The position numbers and the translations under genes are program-made. DNA of 58,578 nt. It comes from Catenovulum maritimum (GTDB lineage Bacteria > Pseudomonadota > Gammaproteobacteria > Enterobacterales > Alteromonadaceae). Positions within the stretch are counted from its first letter, which is position 1. Every line of letters begins with the position of its first letter. Under the pieces are notes generated by a model. That model worked only from the letters and a program-made list of their open reading frames with translations. It did not search any database and had not been told where the DNA came from. The DNA is taken from assembly GCF_001050375.1 (NCBI RefSeq), contig NZ_KQ130503.1:1-58578 (forward strand). The letters are read 5' to 3'. Shown here one piece after another: positions 26,404 to 36,158 of the stretch.

Positions 26404-27735
26404 CTATGCTGATTTAGAACGCTTTTGTCTTTTTACGACCAATTCAGCTGGAAATTCAAAGTAGAAGCAACTGCCTTCGTCGACCACGCTTTCTATTTCT
26501 AATTGGCTTCTATGATGGGCTAATACATGCTTAACGATAGACAGACCCAAACCAGAGCCACCTGTTGATCTTGCTCTTGCTTTATCTACTCGATAAAAGC
26601 GTTCAGTTAAACGACTTAAATGTTGGGCTTCTATACCGTCGCCATTATCAGTTACGCTAAACTTGGCTTGAGCATTGATCAGCTCCCATCTGACAACAAC
26701 GTCACCACCGTTAGGTGTGTAACGAATCGCATTTTTAACTAAATTAGTGAAAGCACTTCTCAACTCGTCTTCAACACCATGGATCAATAAGTCATGATCA
26801 ACATGAAAGCTAATTTTATGCCCCCTATCCGAATTAATTTGTTCGGCTTCAGTTTCTAGTAAGAGCAACATCGCAGGGACATCAACAAGATGATCAAATA
26901 TGTTATCTCGATTCGCTTCTATCCTAGATAACACCAACAGTTGATTTACTAATGAGAACATGCGCTCACACTGGTCAGACATCATGCCAATTGCTTTTTT
27001 ATTATGCAGTGCATTAGCCATATCTGGGTCATCCATCATTTCTAGATAGCCTTGAAGTACGGTTAATGGTGTTCTGAGTTCATGCGAGACATTCGCAATA
27101 AAATCTTTACGCATTTGGTTGAGGCGACTTATTTGAGTCACGTCTCGGCCTAATATCAGGAGCTGGCCGAACGCATAAGGTACAATCCTAATTTCAATCG
27201 TACAGTCTCTTTCAATCGGTGAAGGGATAATTAAAGATTCATCTAATATCTCAGTATTGTCTTTAATTAGCTTAAATTGCTCCAGAAAAATAGGATTACG
27301 TAATAAATTAGTGATAATTAAGCCGCTATCTTCGGGCCAGCGCAGGCCAAAAACATGTGAAGCGAGTTTATTACACCAGATTATCTGACCATTAGTTTGA
27401 ACAACAACTGCAGCATCAGGCAGAGCCTCTGCTCCATCTCTAAAGCGTTTTAATAACTGACCTTGTTCTTTACGCCTAGAACGATTTTTTTTCTGTAACC
27501 TGTAGATACCGTCAAATACTTCTGACCATAAGCCACTACTTTTAGGCGGATAGAGATTTTTCTTACTCCATAGCCAATCGTTGAGTCTAATTAAATTATA
27601 GTTAAACCAGATGAAGACGAGACTAAGAACAAATAAAAAGCTTAAAGCATAAGACCCAGTAAAATAACCTAGTGTAAAAGAGATACTCACCATGAGTATG
27701 CATCTAGATAAAACCTTAATTAATAAACTGGGCAT
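26404..27735 (-). CDS. phoR: phosphate regulon sensor histidine kinase PhoR
   Basis: A 443-residue membrane kinase. Two short hydrophobic segments occupy residues 1-45 with almost no periplasmic loop, as in E. coli PhoR. A PAS domain follows (about 97-205), then the H-box FIANVSHELRTP with phosphoacceptor H218. The ATPase domain has NLVKNAIRYTP, DNGDGIEAQHL and GGSGLGLSIVKH. It responds to PstSCAB-PhoU signalling in known systems; those genes are not in this window. It begins 9 bp after phoB and is co-transcribed with it. Confidence 0.96.
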   Translation of the reverse strand: MPSLLIKVLSRCILMVSISFTLGYFTGSYALSFLFVLSLVFIWFNYNLIRLNDWLWSKKNLYPPKSSGLWSEVFDGIYRLQKKNRSRRKEQGQLLKRFRDGAEALPDAAVVVQTNGQIIWCNKLASHVFGLRWPEDSGLIITNLLRNPIFLEQFKLIKDNTEILDESLIIPSPIERDCTIEIRIVPYAFGQLLILGRDVTQISRLNQMRKDFIANVSHELRTPLTVLQGYLEMMDDPDMANALHNKKAIGMMSDQCERMFSLVNQLLVLSRIEANRDNIFDHLVDVPAMLLLLETEAEQINSDRGHKISFHVDHDLLIHGVEDELRSAFTNLVKNAIRYTPNGGDVVVRWELINAQAKFSVTDNGDGIEAQHLSRLTERFYRVDKARARSTGGSGLGLSIVKHVLAHHRSQLEIESVVDEGSCFYFEFPAELVVKRQKRSKSA

Positions 27736-27744
27736 ATAATTTAA

Positions 27745-28437
27745 TTATGAAACCTTTGAAGAAAAGCGATAGCCTGCGCCACGCACAGTTTGTATTAACT
27801 TATCATGTCCATGAGTTGAAATCGCTTTACGCAAACGCCTAATATGTACATCAACCGTTCTGTCTTCAACATACACATTCGTGCCCCATACATGATCTAG
27901 CAGTTGCTCTCGGCTATAGACACGTTCAGGGTGAGACATAAAAAAGTGTAATAATTTAAATTCTGTTGGACCCATATCAAGCCCATCTTCATTTGCTGTT
28001 ACTCTATGTGACACTGGGTCAAGTTTCAAGCCTTGAACTTGAATCATATCTTCTGAACTTGTCGGTGTTGACCTACGCATCACAGCTCGAATACGAGCAA
28101 GCAGTTCTTTTGGCGAGAATGGCTTAGTCACATAATCATCAGCCCCAACTTCTAGGCCTCTAATTTTATCTTCTTCTTCACCACGAGCCGTTAGCATTAT
28201 GATAGGAATTTGACGGGTATATTCATTTTGTTTTAACTGTTTTGCAAGCTGAATACCACTACCGCCAGGCAACATCCAATCTAATAGGATCAGATCTGGA
28301 TAAGGCTCTACAATTTTATCTAAAGCTTCAGTATAAGTTTCTGCTTCAAGTGTGTAATAGCCTTTTTGCTCAAGTGCAAAAACCAGCATATCCCTAATTG
28401 GCAATTCATCTTCTACAACAAGAACACGGCGTGACAT
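27745..28437 (-). CDS. phoB: phosphate regulon response regulator PhoB
   Basis: A 230-residue OmpR-type response regulator. The receiver domain carries acidic residues VVEDE, phosphoacceptor D53 ([13 protein letters not shown]) and the switch lysine in [13 protein letters not shown]. The winged-helix DNA-binding domain includes [20 protein letters not shown] and the terminal [10 protein letters not shown] hairpin. Activated PhoB binds tandem 11-bp repeats (Pho boxes). A good Pho box precedes its own promoter, indicating autoregulation. First gene of phoBR. Confidence 0.97.
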   Translation of the reverse strand: MSRRVLVVEDELPIRDMLVFALEQKGYYTLEAETYTEALDKIVEPYPDLILLDWMLPGGSGIQLAKQLKQNEYTRQIPIIMLTARGEEEDKIRGLEVGADDYVTKPFSPKELLARIRAVMRRSTPTSSEDMIQVQGLKLDPVSHRVTANEDGLDMGPTEFKLLHFFMSHPERVYSREQLLDHVWGTNVYVEDRTVDVHIRRLRKAISTHGHDKLIQTVRGAGYRFSSKVS

Positions 28438-28469
28438 ATTTTTTATCTCATATTACTTTTGATAAATTC

Positions 28470-28503
28470 ATTATCTTCTCTAATTTTGACACTTTTATGA
28501 AAA
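28470..28503 (-). promoter_or_regulatory. Pho box and -10 of the phoBR promoter
   Basis: Minus strand TTTTCATAAAAGTGTCAA (28503-28486) matches the PhoB consensus CTGTCATAWAWCTGTCAY at 14 of 18. After exactly 10 nt (AATTAGAGAA) comes GATAAT (28475-28470), a 5-of-6 -10 hexamer. This is the spacing of E. coli Pho promoters. It lies upstream of the phoB ATG at 28437. Confidence 0.75.
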
Positions 28504-28666
28504 TAAGCAAAATTTAAGACAAAACTGAAATATTTTTATCATCAAAAGTTCTTGATGGAATTTGTTAAACCTTGAATTTATTGAGTTATTTTAAATATTT
28601 ACAAACCTATCAATAAATACAACTTCTTAATGTAACAAAAACATCATAAAACAACCGTAATCCAGA

Positions 28667-30142
28667 CTATCTCTCACGTTTTTTCTTGGCGAATTTTTGC
28701 ATAGTTCGTCTATTACGTAACTGAGCTAATTTTTTCTTATCGCCTTTATCTGCAAATGGGTTATCGCCTTCTCTAAATTCGATTTTTATTGGTGTACCCA
28801 TAATTTCTAATGACTTACGGTAATAATTCATTAGATATTTCTTATATGACTCAGGTAACTTCTTAACCTGATTACCATGAATAACGATAATAGGCGGATT
28901 ATGACCACCAGCATGGGCATATTTAAGTTTAACTCGACGTCCATCGACTAAAGGTGGTTGATGATCAAACTGTGCTGCTTCCATAATTTTAGTCAAGATA
29001 GAAGTTGAAATGCGTCGAGTAGCTGATTCGTATGCTTCATCAACTGATTCGAATAAATGCCCAACACCAGTTCCATGCAAAGCAGAAATGAAATGTAATC
29101 GAGCGAAATCGATAAAACCTAATCGACGATCAATTTCAGATTTAATTCTGTCTTTCACATGTGTGTCGAGTCCATCCCACTTATTAACCGCTAAAACAAT
29201 TGAACGACCCGCATTTAAGCTAAATCCTAATAAAGTCAGATCTTGCTCACTTAAGCCTTCTCTCGCATCTATGACGAGTAGAACAACATTGGCATCGTCG
29301 ATCGCTTTTAACGTTTTAATGATAGAAAATTTTTCGACGGTTTCATTAACACGTTTTCGTCTTCTTACCCCTGCCGTATCTATGATCACATATTTTTGCT
29401 CATCTCTTTCCATTGGAATATAGATACTGTCACGAGTCGTACCCGGCATATCAAACACGATAACGCGCTCTTCACCCAATATACGGTTAGTAAGTGTTGA
29501 CTTACCTACATTTGGCCGGCCGATAATAGCTAATTTGATTGGCTTATCTTTTAGTTTATTTTCTTCTTGTGTTTCATTTTCTAACGCGAATTTTTCTAAC
29601 TCGGCTTTTTCTGCCGCTTCAACTTCACTGGTATACATATCAGTAAATTCATCAGCTAAAGGCAGTAAAGTTTTTTCAAGTAATGCGGTAACGCCACGGC
29701 CATGCGATGCTGCTATTTGGTGAATTTCACCTAAAGCTAAACTATATAACTCAGCAACCGCTGAATCTGCATCTATACCATCGATTTTATTAGCAACTAG
29801 GTAAACTTTCTTTTCTTGCTTGCGTAAGTATTCTGCTAACAGTTGATCCGCAGCGGTTACACCCGCGCGAGCATCCACCATAAACATAACGACATCAGCT
29901 TCATCAATCGCTAACAACGACTGTTTAGCCATTTCTTCATCTATACCTTGCTCGTCGCCAGTGATACCACCAGTATCTATTACGATAAACTTATATTCGC
30001 CATGCTCCGCCTGGCCATACTGTCTGTCCCTTGTCAGTCCAGGAAAATTAGCAACGAGTGCATCTCGGCTTCGAGTAAACCGATTAAATAAAGTTGACTT
30101 ACCTACATTAGGCCGACCAACTAAAGCAACAACAGGTATCAT
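28667..30142 (-). CDS. der: GTPase Der, ribosome assembly factor
   Basis: A 491-residue tandem GTPase required for 50S subunit maturation. Two complete G domains are present: G1 [14 protein letters not shown] near residue 8 with DTGG and NKID, and G1 [15 protein letters not shown] near 207 with DTAG and NKWD. A C-terminal KH-like domain follows, with a basic tail ([15 protein letters not shown]). The acidic linker (about 165-200) between the G domains is normal. In many relatives der follows bamB; here it stands alone between phoB and the PstS-like gene. Confidence 0.97.
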   Translation of the reverse strand: MIPVVALVGRPNVGKSTLFNRFTRSRDALVANFPGLTRDRQYGQAEHGEYKFIVIDTGGITGDEQGIDEEMAKQSLLAIDEADVVMFMVDARAGVTAADQLLAEYLRKQEKKVYLVANKIDGIDADSAVAELYSLALGEIHQIAASHGRGVTALLEKTLLPLADEFTDMYTSEVEAAEKAELEKFALENETQEENKLKDKPIKLAIIGRPNVGKSTLTNRILGEERVIVFDMPGTTRDSIYIPMERDEQKYVIIDTAGVRRRKRVNETVEKFSIIKTLKAIDDANVVLLVIDAREGLSEQDLTLLGFSLNAGRSIVLAVNKWDGLDTHVKDRIKSEIDRRLGFIDFARLHFISALHGTGVGHLFESVDEAYESATRRISTSILTKIMEAAQFDHQPPLVDGRRVKLKYAHAGGHNPPIIVIHGNQVKKLPESYKKYLMNYYRKSLEIMGTPIKIEFREGDNPFADKGDKKKLAQLRNRRTMQKFAKKKRER

Positions 30143-30224
30143 GTAATCTCCGAAATATCAGGACAAACTAAAAAATGGCGCCGGATTATAGCATGTTTGG
30201 CATAAATAAAATTTTTACAGACAT

Positions 30225-30250
30225 AAAAAAACCGCATTTAAGCGGTTTTT
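30225..30250 (-). terminator. intrinsic terminator of the porin/PstS-like operon
   Basis: 10-bp stem AAAAAACCGC with its complement, loop ATTTAA at 30235-30240. The minus strand has a T-rich 3' tract. It lies 18 bp after the PstS-like stop codon. Confidence 0.85.
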
Positions 30251-30267
30251 TTTATATTTTTGGGTTT

Positions 30268-30684
30268 TTAATATTTAGCCACAACTTTTACACTGGCATC
30301 AACGGCTGAAGAATCCAAATAACCTATCATGTTTGGGTTATTTGCTATCAACTTCAGCATTTCAGCTGCAGAGGCGACTTCTTTAGGCGGAGCGCCCTTA
30401 CCCGTAAACACTAGCTTAGACCAATAAGCTTTTAACTGGCTGCTATTTTTATTTAACACAGTCGAGTTAAAAGTTTCTCTCGTGTCACTGCCTTCTTTTA
30501 GGTTAATAGGAACAACTGTATTCCCATCAGAGAAAGATTTCTTCTTCCCTAAGAAGATACGTGATACATCATCAGAACTCACACTAGCTGCATTACTAGG
30601 GTGGACAATAATAGAAATTTCAGCTAGTACAGAGAAGCTAAAAAAGCTTGCCAAAACAAATATGGCTTTAATGAATTTACTCAT
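30268..30684 (-). CDS. short PstS-like periplasmic phosphate-binding protein
   Basis: A 138-residue secreted protein. The start at 30684 (MSKFIKAIFV) is supported by GGGGAGAG upstream and gives a signal peptide ending VLAEIS. The mature part resembles one lobe of PstS-type proteins: DVSRIFLGKKKSFSDGNTVV, the phosphate-loop-like NLKEGSDTRETF, and AYWSKLVFTGKGAPP. It is about half the length of PstS, as in many stand-alone phosphate-binding-like proteins of marine gammaproteobacteria. It lies 10 bp after the porin gene, forming an operon. No permease genes are adjacent, so direct transport is not shown. Confidence 0.82.
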   Translation of the reverse strand: MSKFIKAIFVLASFFSFSVLAEISIIVHPSNAASVSSDDVSRIFLGKKKSFSDGNTVVPINLKEGSDTRETFNSTVLNKNSSQLKAYWSKLVFTGKGAPPKEVASAAEMLKLIANNPNMIGYLDSSAVDASVKVVAKY

Positions 30685-30694
30685 AACTCTCCCC

Positions 30695-31840
30695 TTAAAA
30701 AACCATATCGATTGCAAACGTAAGTACTTTATCATCTTCACCGTCGTCACCTTTCCAACGAGTTAAGTCCGTTTTAAAACTAGCAGATGGGTGGAAGTCA
30801 TACCTAAAGCCGACACTATAATACTTACCATCTTCTGTATTTTCCTGATCTTGCAAAAATCCAGCTAAACCCGCTTTCAAACCAGCAAGTGGAGCGACAT
30901 CTGGAATCGAGTTAGCGCCATCTAAATTTGCTTCGTCATCAATTTTTTGTATTAAAACATAAGGTGTTAACTGATCAAATTGATAAGATGCTGAAACATA
31001 GCTTCTTGTTCTGTCGGCAATAAACGAATCAGCCACACCAACCTTGGTTACTTCGCCCTGCAAATTCAGGTTCCCAAATAACAAACCTACCCCAACTCCA
31101 GCAAAACTTCCGGTATCCTCATTGACTAAAACCTGATCAATAGCTTCTGCTTGGCCTGCTGCTTCAAGATTACTAATTAACCCTTGAAAAGCAGGCGCGC
31201 CGACATTAAAAGTCGCTTTTGAGGTTAAATATACACCGCGCAAATAAAGCCAATCCATATTAAAGGTAACATTTGCACCATACACATCTGCCAGCTCTGT
31301 CTCTGCTGGAGCTCCTTCAACGCTAATGGTATCTTTGGCTGCACCAGTAAAAGCTTGTACTTCAATATCAGCATCTCCCATATAAGTGTTATAAAGTAAA
31401 CTAACTCCATCATAAGAGGTATAAGGTAAATCATAAACTGCGGCTGGCGGCCTTAACCAAGTGTATGCATAGCCAACATCAAGGAAATCTGAGTAACGGA
31501 AAAATGGAATTCTCAATCGACCAGCATTTAATCGAGTAGAGTCTGTCAACTGATAAGATAAATAAGCCCACTCCACTTCAACCGCAAAGTCGTCTTCCCC
31601 TCGCGCCATAAATTGAGCAGTAGCTGAAAGCCCATCGCCCATGTCACCTGTGACCTGTAGGGCAAATAAACTTTCGTTTCTAAAATCAAGTTTGTTGTCA
31701 TAGCCCATATGATTTTGATCGTCACTCAAAGTTTTTCCTGCAGCAATACGGGCAAAACCGTTTAACCTAATATCGGCGGCTGCATAGAAGGAGGAAGTAA
31801 TTAAACACGCCCCACATAATAACTTTAATTTTTGATTCAT
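30695..31840 (-). CDS. outer-membrane porin
   Basis: A 381-residue beta-barrel porin. The start at 31840 (MNQKLKLLCG) is chosen because it begins a signal peptide (cleavage near YAAAD) and GTGAGAAAA precedes it; an upstream in-frame ATG adds a non-signal extension. The mature protein begins DIRLNGFARIAAGKT and ends with the barrel signature VLTFAIDMVF with terminal Phe. FRYSDFLDVGYAYTWLRPP matches porin-family proteins found next to PstS-like genes in Alteromonadales. The partner gene suggests phosphate or another anion as substrate, but no Pho box was found upstream. Confidence 0.82.
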   Translation of the reverse strand: MNQKLKLLCGACLITSSFYAAADIRLNGFARIAAGKTLSDDQNHMGYDNKLDFRNESLFALQVTGDMGDGLSATAQFMARGEDDFAVEVEWAYLSYQLTDSTRLNAGRLRIPFFRYSDFLDVGYAYTWLRPPAAVYDLPYTSYDGVSLLYNTYMGDADIEVQAFTGAAKDTISVEGAPAETELADVYGANVTFNMDWLYLRGVYLTSKATFNVGAPAFQGLISNLEAAGQAEAIDQVLVNEDTGSFAGVGVGLLFGNLNLQGEVTKVGVADSFIADRTRSYVSASYQFDQLTPYVLIQKIDDEANLDGANSIPDVAPLAGLKAGLAGFLQDQENTEDGKYYSVGFRYDFHPSASFKTDLTRWKGDDGEDDKVLTFAIDMVF

Positions 31841-31962
31841 ACTTTTCTCACTTAAAAAACGAACGGATTGGTTCAACAGAAGAATAAAGCTCAATTACTA
31901 GAGTTGAATACTGAAAATATAGCCAATAACTCAGATAATCGCCTAATTAATCGAAAAATTTT

Positions 31963-32694
31963 TTATTGTGCAAAAGCTAAGTTGTATAAATAGTAGCCAT
32001 CATTGTTTACTTCTAACACACTACCTTGCTGATACCAGTCCCCTAACACGATACGAGTGCCCTTCCCAGTTGAAATAGTATGAGTATGAATTTTCGGTCT
32101 ATGAGTATGGCCATGAATCATTATGTCAACACGATGAAACTGCATCAATTGACTAACGGCTTCAGGAGTAACATCAAGTATCTGGTTGTTTTTCATGCCT
32201 TTTTGCTTTTCCTGGCTCTTATTTCTACCCACACCAAAAATCTTGTGCCGAGTGGTTAATGGCAGCAAAGAAAAAATCCGCTGAATCCACTTATTGCGAA
32301 CGACTTTCCTAAATTTTTGGTAAGAAATATCTTGTGTACATAAACTATCGCCATGTAATACAAGCACATTTTGATTATACAAATTCACAACGCTGGGTTC
32401 CGCTAATATTGTCATGCCGGTTTCATTTGCGAATTTTTGACCAATCAAAAAATCTCTATTGCCATGAATAAAATAAATCGGACACTTTTCCACTGAGACC
32501 TTTTTTAGAGCTAGCTTAATCGGATTTAGCCAACTAGCATCATCATCATCTCCAACCCAATATTCGAGAAAATCGCCTAAAATATATAATGCTTCGGTAT
32601 CGCTAGGCAGTTCAGACAAAAATTTAAGCAGTAACTCTGTAATTTCGGGCAGGTCTTGAGATAAATGTAGGTCGGAAATAAAAAAGGTGGACAT
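31963..32694 (-). CDS. lpxH: UDP-2,3-diacylglucosamine diphosphatase LpxH
   Basis: A 243-residue calcineurin-type metallophosphatase that cleaves UDP-2,3-diacylglucosamine to lipid X and UMP in lipid A synthesis at the inner membrane. Metal-site motifs are in order: ISDLHL (D8, H10), LGDFLEYWVGDD, HGNRDFLIG, VLHGDSLC and HGHTHRPKIH. Length is as usual. It lies 65 bp after ppiB on the same strand, a common gammaproteobacterial arrangement (cysS divergent from ppiB-lpxH), although a hairpin lies between. Confidence 0.95.
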   Translation of the reverse strand: MSTFFISDLHLSQDLPEITELLLKFLSELPSDTEALYILGDFLEYWVGDDDDASWLNPIKLALKKVSVEKCPIYFIHGNRDFLIGQKFANETGMTILAEPSVVNLYNQNVLVLHGDSLCTQDISYQKFRKVVRNKWIQRIFSLLPLTTRHKIFGVGRNKSQEKQKGMKNNQILDVTPEAVSQLMQFHRVDIMIHGHTHRPKIHTHTISTGKGTRIVLGDWYQQGSVLEVNNDGYYLYNLAFAQ

Positions 32695-32728
32695 AAATGC
32701 TTAAAATTCCAGTAAAGCAGCAAAGGGA

Positions 32729-32754
32729 TTGGCCTAAGTTAACACTTAGGCCAA
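32729..32754 (-). terminator. hairpin between ppiB and lpxH (possible partial terminator)
   Basis: 11-bp stem TTGGCCTAAGT with its complement and a 4-nt loop, 5 nt after the ppiB stop. The minus-strand 3' side lacks a strong T run, so it may attenuate or stabilise ppiB mRNA rather than fully stop transcription. Confidence 0.5.
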
Positions 32755-32759
32755 AATTT

Positions 32760-33251
32760 TTAAGCAACCGTTGTGCTTTCAATCACGATATCTTCTAAAG
32801 GTACATCTGAATGCATACCAGAACGACCTGTTGCAACAGCTTTGATCTTATCTACAACGTCCATACCTTCTACAACTTCACCAAAAACACAGTAACCCCA
32901 ACCATCAGCAGATTTTGCACGAAAATCTAAAAATGTGTTGTCCGCTACGTTGATGAAAAACTGTGAACTAGCTGAATGTGGGTCCATAGTTCTTGCCATA
33001 GCTAAGGTACCACGTTTATTGCTTACACCATTATCTGCTTCATTTTCAATTGGCGCACGACCATCTTTTTCAGCCATGCCAGCCTCCATACCACCACCCT
33101 GGATCATAAATCCATCAATAACACGGTGGAAAATAGTTTGGTTATAAAAACCATCCTGAGCATACTGTAAGAAATTTGCTGCTGTTTTTGGTGCTTTATC
33201 AGCAAACAATTCAATTTTAATGTCGCCGTGATTCGTTGAAAAAGTGATCAT
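32760..33251 (-). CDS. ppiB: cytoplasmic peptidyl-prolyl cis-trans isomerase B (cyclophilin)
   Basis: A 163-residue single-domain cyclophilin. The start at 33251 ([11 protein letters not shown]) is chosen because AGAGGG precedes it and no signal peptide is expected; an upstream ATG would add 13 non-homologous residues. Conserved catalytic segments are [13 protein letters not shown] (with the active-site Arg and Phe), [18 protein letters not shown] and [16 protein letters not shown]. It catalyses proline isomerisation in the cytoplasm. It is divergent from cysS, as in E. coli. Confidence 0.96.
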   Translation of the reverse strand: MITFSTNHGDIKIELFADKAPKTAANFLQYAQDGFYNQTIFHRVIDGFMIQGGGMEAGMAEKDGRAPIENEADNGVSNKRGTLAMARTMDPHSASSQFFINVADNTFLDFRAKSADGWGYCVFGEVVEGMDVVDKIKAVATGRSGMHSDVPLEDIVIESTTVA

Positions 33252-33311
33252 ATCTAACCCTCTAATTAAAAACTGATATTCTATACACAATTTATCCTTA
33301 CTAAAAGTCGT

Positions 33312-33340
33312 TAACCTTTTATCATTTCAAATGATACAAT
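33312..33340 (+). promoter_or_regulatory. cysS promoter with a 17-bp palindrome in the spacer
   Basis: TATCATTTCAAATGATA (33320-33336) is a perfect palindrome around a central C. It overlaps a likely -10, TACAAT (33335-33340), and lies just after a TTAACC -35-like hexamer (33311-33316). Position and symmetry suggest a repressor operator or a DNA-bending site; I recognise no regulator. Confidence 0.45.
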
Positions 33341-33389
33341 AGTTAATTCAAATGAACGGCCTATTAAAATCTTAAATGTAGGAAAAAAA

Positions 33390-34766
33390 ATGTTACAAAT
33401 CTATAATACTCTCGCCCGTGAAAAACAAATTTTTAAACCTTTAACCGATGGCAAAATCGGTCTATATGTTTGTGGTGTAACAGTTTATGATTTGTGCCAC
33501 ATTGGCCATGCTCGTACCTACATCGCATTTGACAACATGGTGAGATACTTAAGATTTAAAGGTTACGAAGTTAATTACGTTAGAAACATTACTGACGTTG
33601 ATGACAAAATCATTAAACGTTCTCTCGAAAACAACGAGACATGCGAATCTTTAACTGAAAGAACAATCGCCGATATGCATCAAGATTTTGATGCCCTTAA
33701 TTTATTACGACCGGATATAGAGCCAAGAGTGACAGCTCATATGCAAGACGTTATCGAAATGGTCGAAACCCTAATCAATAAAAATCATGCTTATGTCGCA
33801 CCAAACGGCGATGTCATGTTTAAAGTCGATAGCTTTGACAATTATGGTCAGCTCAGCAAGCAAGACCTGTCACAGCTGCAAGCAGGCTCTAGAGTCGAGC
33901 TTGATAACAACAAACAAAACCCACTAGATTTTGTGCTATGGAAAATGGCAAAAGAAAACGAGCCAGCATGGCAATCACCTTGGGGTAATGGACGTCCAGG
34001 TTGGCACATTGAATGCTCAGCCATGAATAGTAAAGTGCTAGGAAATCATTTTGACATCCATGGCGGTGGCTCAGATTTATCATTTCCGCATCACGAAAAT
34101 GAAATTGCTCAATCTTGCTGCGCGCTCGATACGCCTTATGTCAATTATTGGTTGCATACAGGAATGGTACAAGTTGACCAAGAAAAAATGAGTAAATCTT
34201 TAGGCAACTTTTTCACCATTCGCGAAGTATTAGAAAAATATGATGCAGAAACTGTCAGATATTTCTTATTAAGCGGCCATTATAGAAGCCAGCTAAATTA
34301 CTCAACAGAAAATTTAGACCAAGCTAGAGCTTCACTAGAACGTTTATATAATGCGTTACGTGGTGTTGAAATTAGTGACTTGGAATTGGATTTAACCAAT
34401 CCGCATGTCGTTAAGTTCTGTAATGCGATGGATGACGACTTTAATACACCTGTCGCTTTATCAGTATTATTTGATTTAGCAAAAGAGATTAATTCGTCAA
34501 AATCTGATGATGCTTCTAAAGTAACAGTTTTAGCGAGTTTGCTCGTAAAACTAGCCAGTTTATTAGGTCTATTACAACAACAAGCAGATGCCTTTTTACA
34601 AGGTGATAATGCAGAAGTTGCTGAAATTGAAGCTCTGATTAAAATGCGAAATGACGCCAGAAAAGCCAAAAACTGGGCTCAAGCTGATGAAGCAAGAGAC
34701 AAACTAGCGGCACTCAACGTAGTTTTAGAAGACGGTCCAAATGGCACTCAGTGGCGTAAAAAATAA
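33390..34766 (+). CDS. cysS: cysteinyl-tRNA synthetase
   Basis: A 458-residue class I aminoacyl-tRNA synthetase that charges tRNA-Cys. The HIGH motif is at 37-40 ([10 protein letters not shown]) and KMSKS at 266-270. The zinc ligands include C28 (YVCGVTVYD), the WHIECSAM cysteine, and the HHENE/C region. The C-terminal anticodon-binding helices end near NGTQWRKK. Length is as in E. coli. A strong terminator follows, so the gene is monocistronic. Confidence 0.97.
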   Translation: MLQIYNTLAREKQIFKPLTDGKIGLYVCGVTVYDLCHIGHARTYIAFDNMVRYLRFKGYEVNYVRNITDVDDKIIKRSLENNETCESLTERTIADMHQDFDALNLLRPDIEPRVTAHMQDVIEMVETLINKNHAYVAPNGDVMFKVDSFDNYGQLSKQDLSQLQAGSRVELDNNKQNPLDFVLWKMAKENEPAWQSPWGNGRPGWHIECSAMNSKVLGNHFDIHGGGSDLSFPHHENEIAQSCCALDTPYVNYWLHTGMVQVDQEKMSKSLGNFFTIREVLEKYDAETVRYFLLSGHYRSQLNYSTENLDQARASLERLYNALRGVEISDLELDLTNPHVVKFCNAMDDDFNTPVALSVLFDLAKEINSSKSDDASKVTVLASLLVKLASLLGLLQQQADAFLQGDNAEVAEIEALIKMRNDARKAKNWAQADEARDKLAALNVVLEDGPNGTQWRKK

Positions 34767-34815
34767 TTTCGGGGCGAGTATAATATCCTCGCCGTCATAT
34801 TATTCTTACTGCAAT

Positions 34816-34841
34816 AAAAAAGGCCTATTTAGGCCTTTTTT
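34816..34841 (+). terminator. intrinsic terminator between cysS and the HDOD gene (bidirectional)
   Basis: 11-bp stem AAAAAAGGCCT with its complement and 4-nt loop ATTT, with A and T runs on both sides. It serves cysS and the converging HDOD gene. Confidence 0.92.
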
Positions 34842-34868
34842 AATTAGTATAGGTTTGAGCGACTTTAA

Positions 34869-35714
34869 TTAATCAGCAAAAATAGATTTAGCCGCATTAA
34901 ACTGTTCAGTAAAATCATCAGACTCTAGGAAGTTAACATCCGTTAACACTCCTTTCTCAACGTATTCAGCGTAAAAATCTTCTTTGCTACCCTCAATCGG
35001 CATAACGCCAGCATGTACTGCAGCAATACGTACAAAGTCTATGTAACATACGTTTTCAGGAATATATCGTTTATCATTCCAACGCTCTGCAACTGTGACA
35101 AACTCTGGACTAAAATCCCAAGCTCGCATAATTGAACCGCCGACTCGACCCGCTAATTTAGAAATCGCGCCTTCTAAGAATTCCGGATTAGCAAATACCT
35201 CTTCATGTCTTTCTGCCTCAGTCAAGATTGGCAAAACACCTATGTTATGAACCATAGCAGCAAGCGTAATAGTGTCAAAGTTTAACGATGTATGTTTATT
35301 TCTCGTGATATAGGCTTTCAATGTCGCCATAGCACATGCAGAAACATCAATAGTTATACCCCAGACCTTACTTAAGAAAAGCTTCACAACAGGGTTTTTA
35401 GAAACAAACAGTTGCTCCATTGCCAGTGCAGTAGCAATATTTTTAATCTGCCTCAAACCAATACGGGTAACGGCTTGATTAATCGTTTCAACTTTAATTG
35501 CCCTTCCCATATAAGCACTATTAGCAATTTTCAGCATTCGTGCAGATAATGCAGGATCTTGAGCAATTACCTCAGCCATTTGATTAAGGTTAATATCAGG
35601 ATCATCTGCAGCCTTTCTAACCCGAATAGCAGCTTCCGGCAGGGTTGGTAATACTAAAGAGTCGTTTTTTATTTTTTCAGCTAAAATAGTGAGTAGTGCG
35701 TTTTCAGTAGACAT
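34869..35714 (-). CDS. HDOD domain protein
   Basis: A 281-residue protein dominated by an HDOD domain (about 15-210), a catalytically altered relative of HD phosphohydrolases found in signalling proteins. Typical stretches are LPTLPEAAIRVRKAADDPDI, AEVIAQDPALSARMLKIANS, INQAVTRIGLRQIKNIATAL and AAMVHNIGVLPILT. The start at 35714 (MSTENALL) is preferred for its AAGGA site over an ATG six codons upstream. HDOD proteins affect motility, quorum sensing, cyclic-nucleotide or stress signalling; the output here is unknown. Confidence 0.88.
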   Translation of the reverse strand: MSTENALLTILAEKIKNDSLVLPTLPEAAIRVRKAADDPDINLNQMAEVIAQDPALSARMLKIANSAYMGRAIKVETINQAVTRIGLRQIKNIATALAMEQLFVSKNPVVKLFLSKVWGITIDVSACAMATLKAYITRNKHTSLNFDTITLAAMVHNIGVLPILTEAERHEEVFANPEFLEGAISKLAGRVGGSIMRAWDFSPEFVTVAERWNDKRYIPENVCYIDFVRIAAVHAGVMPIEGSKEDFYAEYVEKGVLTDVNFLESDDFTEQFNAAKSIFAD

Positions 35715-36052
35715 AGCGTTCCTTACATCCATAGCGTAAATTTCTTATCTTTATTCTCAATGTAGCTTGCTATTTTGATTTAGCAAGTTTAAACAAGCTG
35801 TTGAGAATCAATTGGTTATTAAATATACACCGGCAACTGAAAATCCATTATCTAGATAAGCATTTGCGTACATCGTATACCTTCATATGGCGTGTTAATA
35901 CCAAATGAAAATCTTAAAACGTTTTATAGCGTGTTGACTCATAATCGCCTTTTTATAATAGAATCATAGAAATTAAAGTCTATAGAAAATAGATAAAAAA
36001 GTGTTTTATTTATGCACTAATTGAGGATTTACTGACTTAAAATAATGAAAAC
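35715..36052. other. AT-rich intergenic stretch without recognisable genes
   Basis: This 338-bp gap upstream of the HDOD gene and downstream of ihfA shows no coding frame and no strong hairpin apart from the ihfA terminator next to it. It presumably contains the HDOD promoter; I could not single out a convincing -35/-10 pair. Confidence 0.4.
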
Positions 36053-36116
36053 AAAAAACCCATGGACAATTGTGCTTCCTAAATTAATAGAAAGCCCAAT
36101 TACTCATGGGTTTTTT
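36053..36116 (-). terminator. long-stem terminator after ihfA
   Basis: A perfect 12-bp outer stem AAAAAACCCATG/CATGGGTTTTTT encloses about 40 nt that can pair further (AATTG.GCTT with AAGC..AATT). T runs occur on both strands. It lies 42 bp after the ihfA stop and probably ends the pheST-ihfA transcript. Confidence 0.82.
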
Positions 36117-36158
36117 CCTGTGCAGCTGAACCAAATTACCTCAATTAGAGGTAATCAA

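Noticed and set aside
31841-31962. Pho box upstream of the porin/PstS-like operon
   Set aside because: Searched because of the gene content, but no CTGTCAT-like pair with 11-bp spacing was found.
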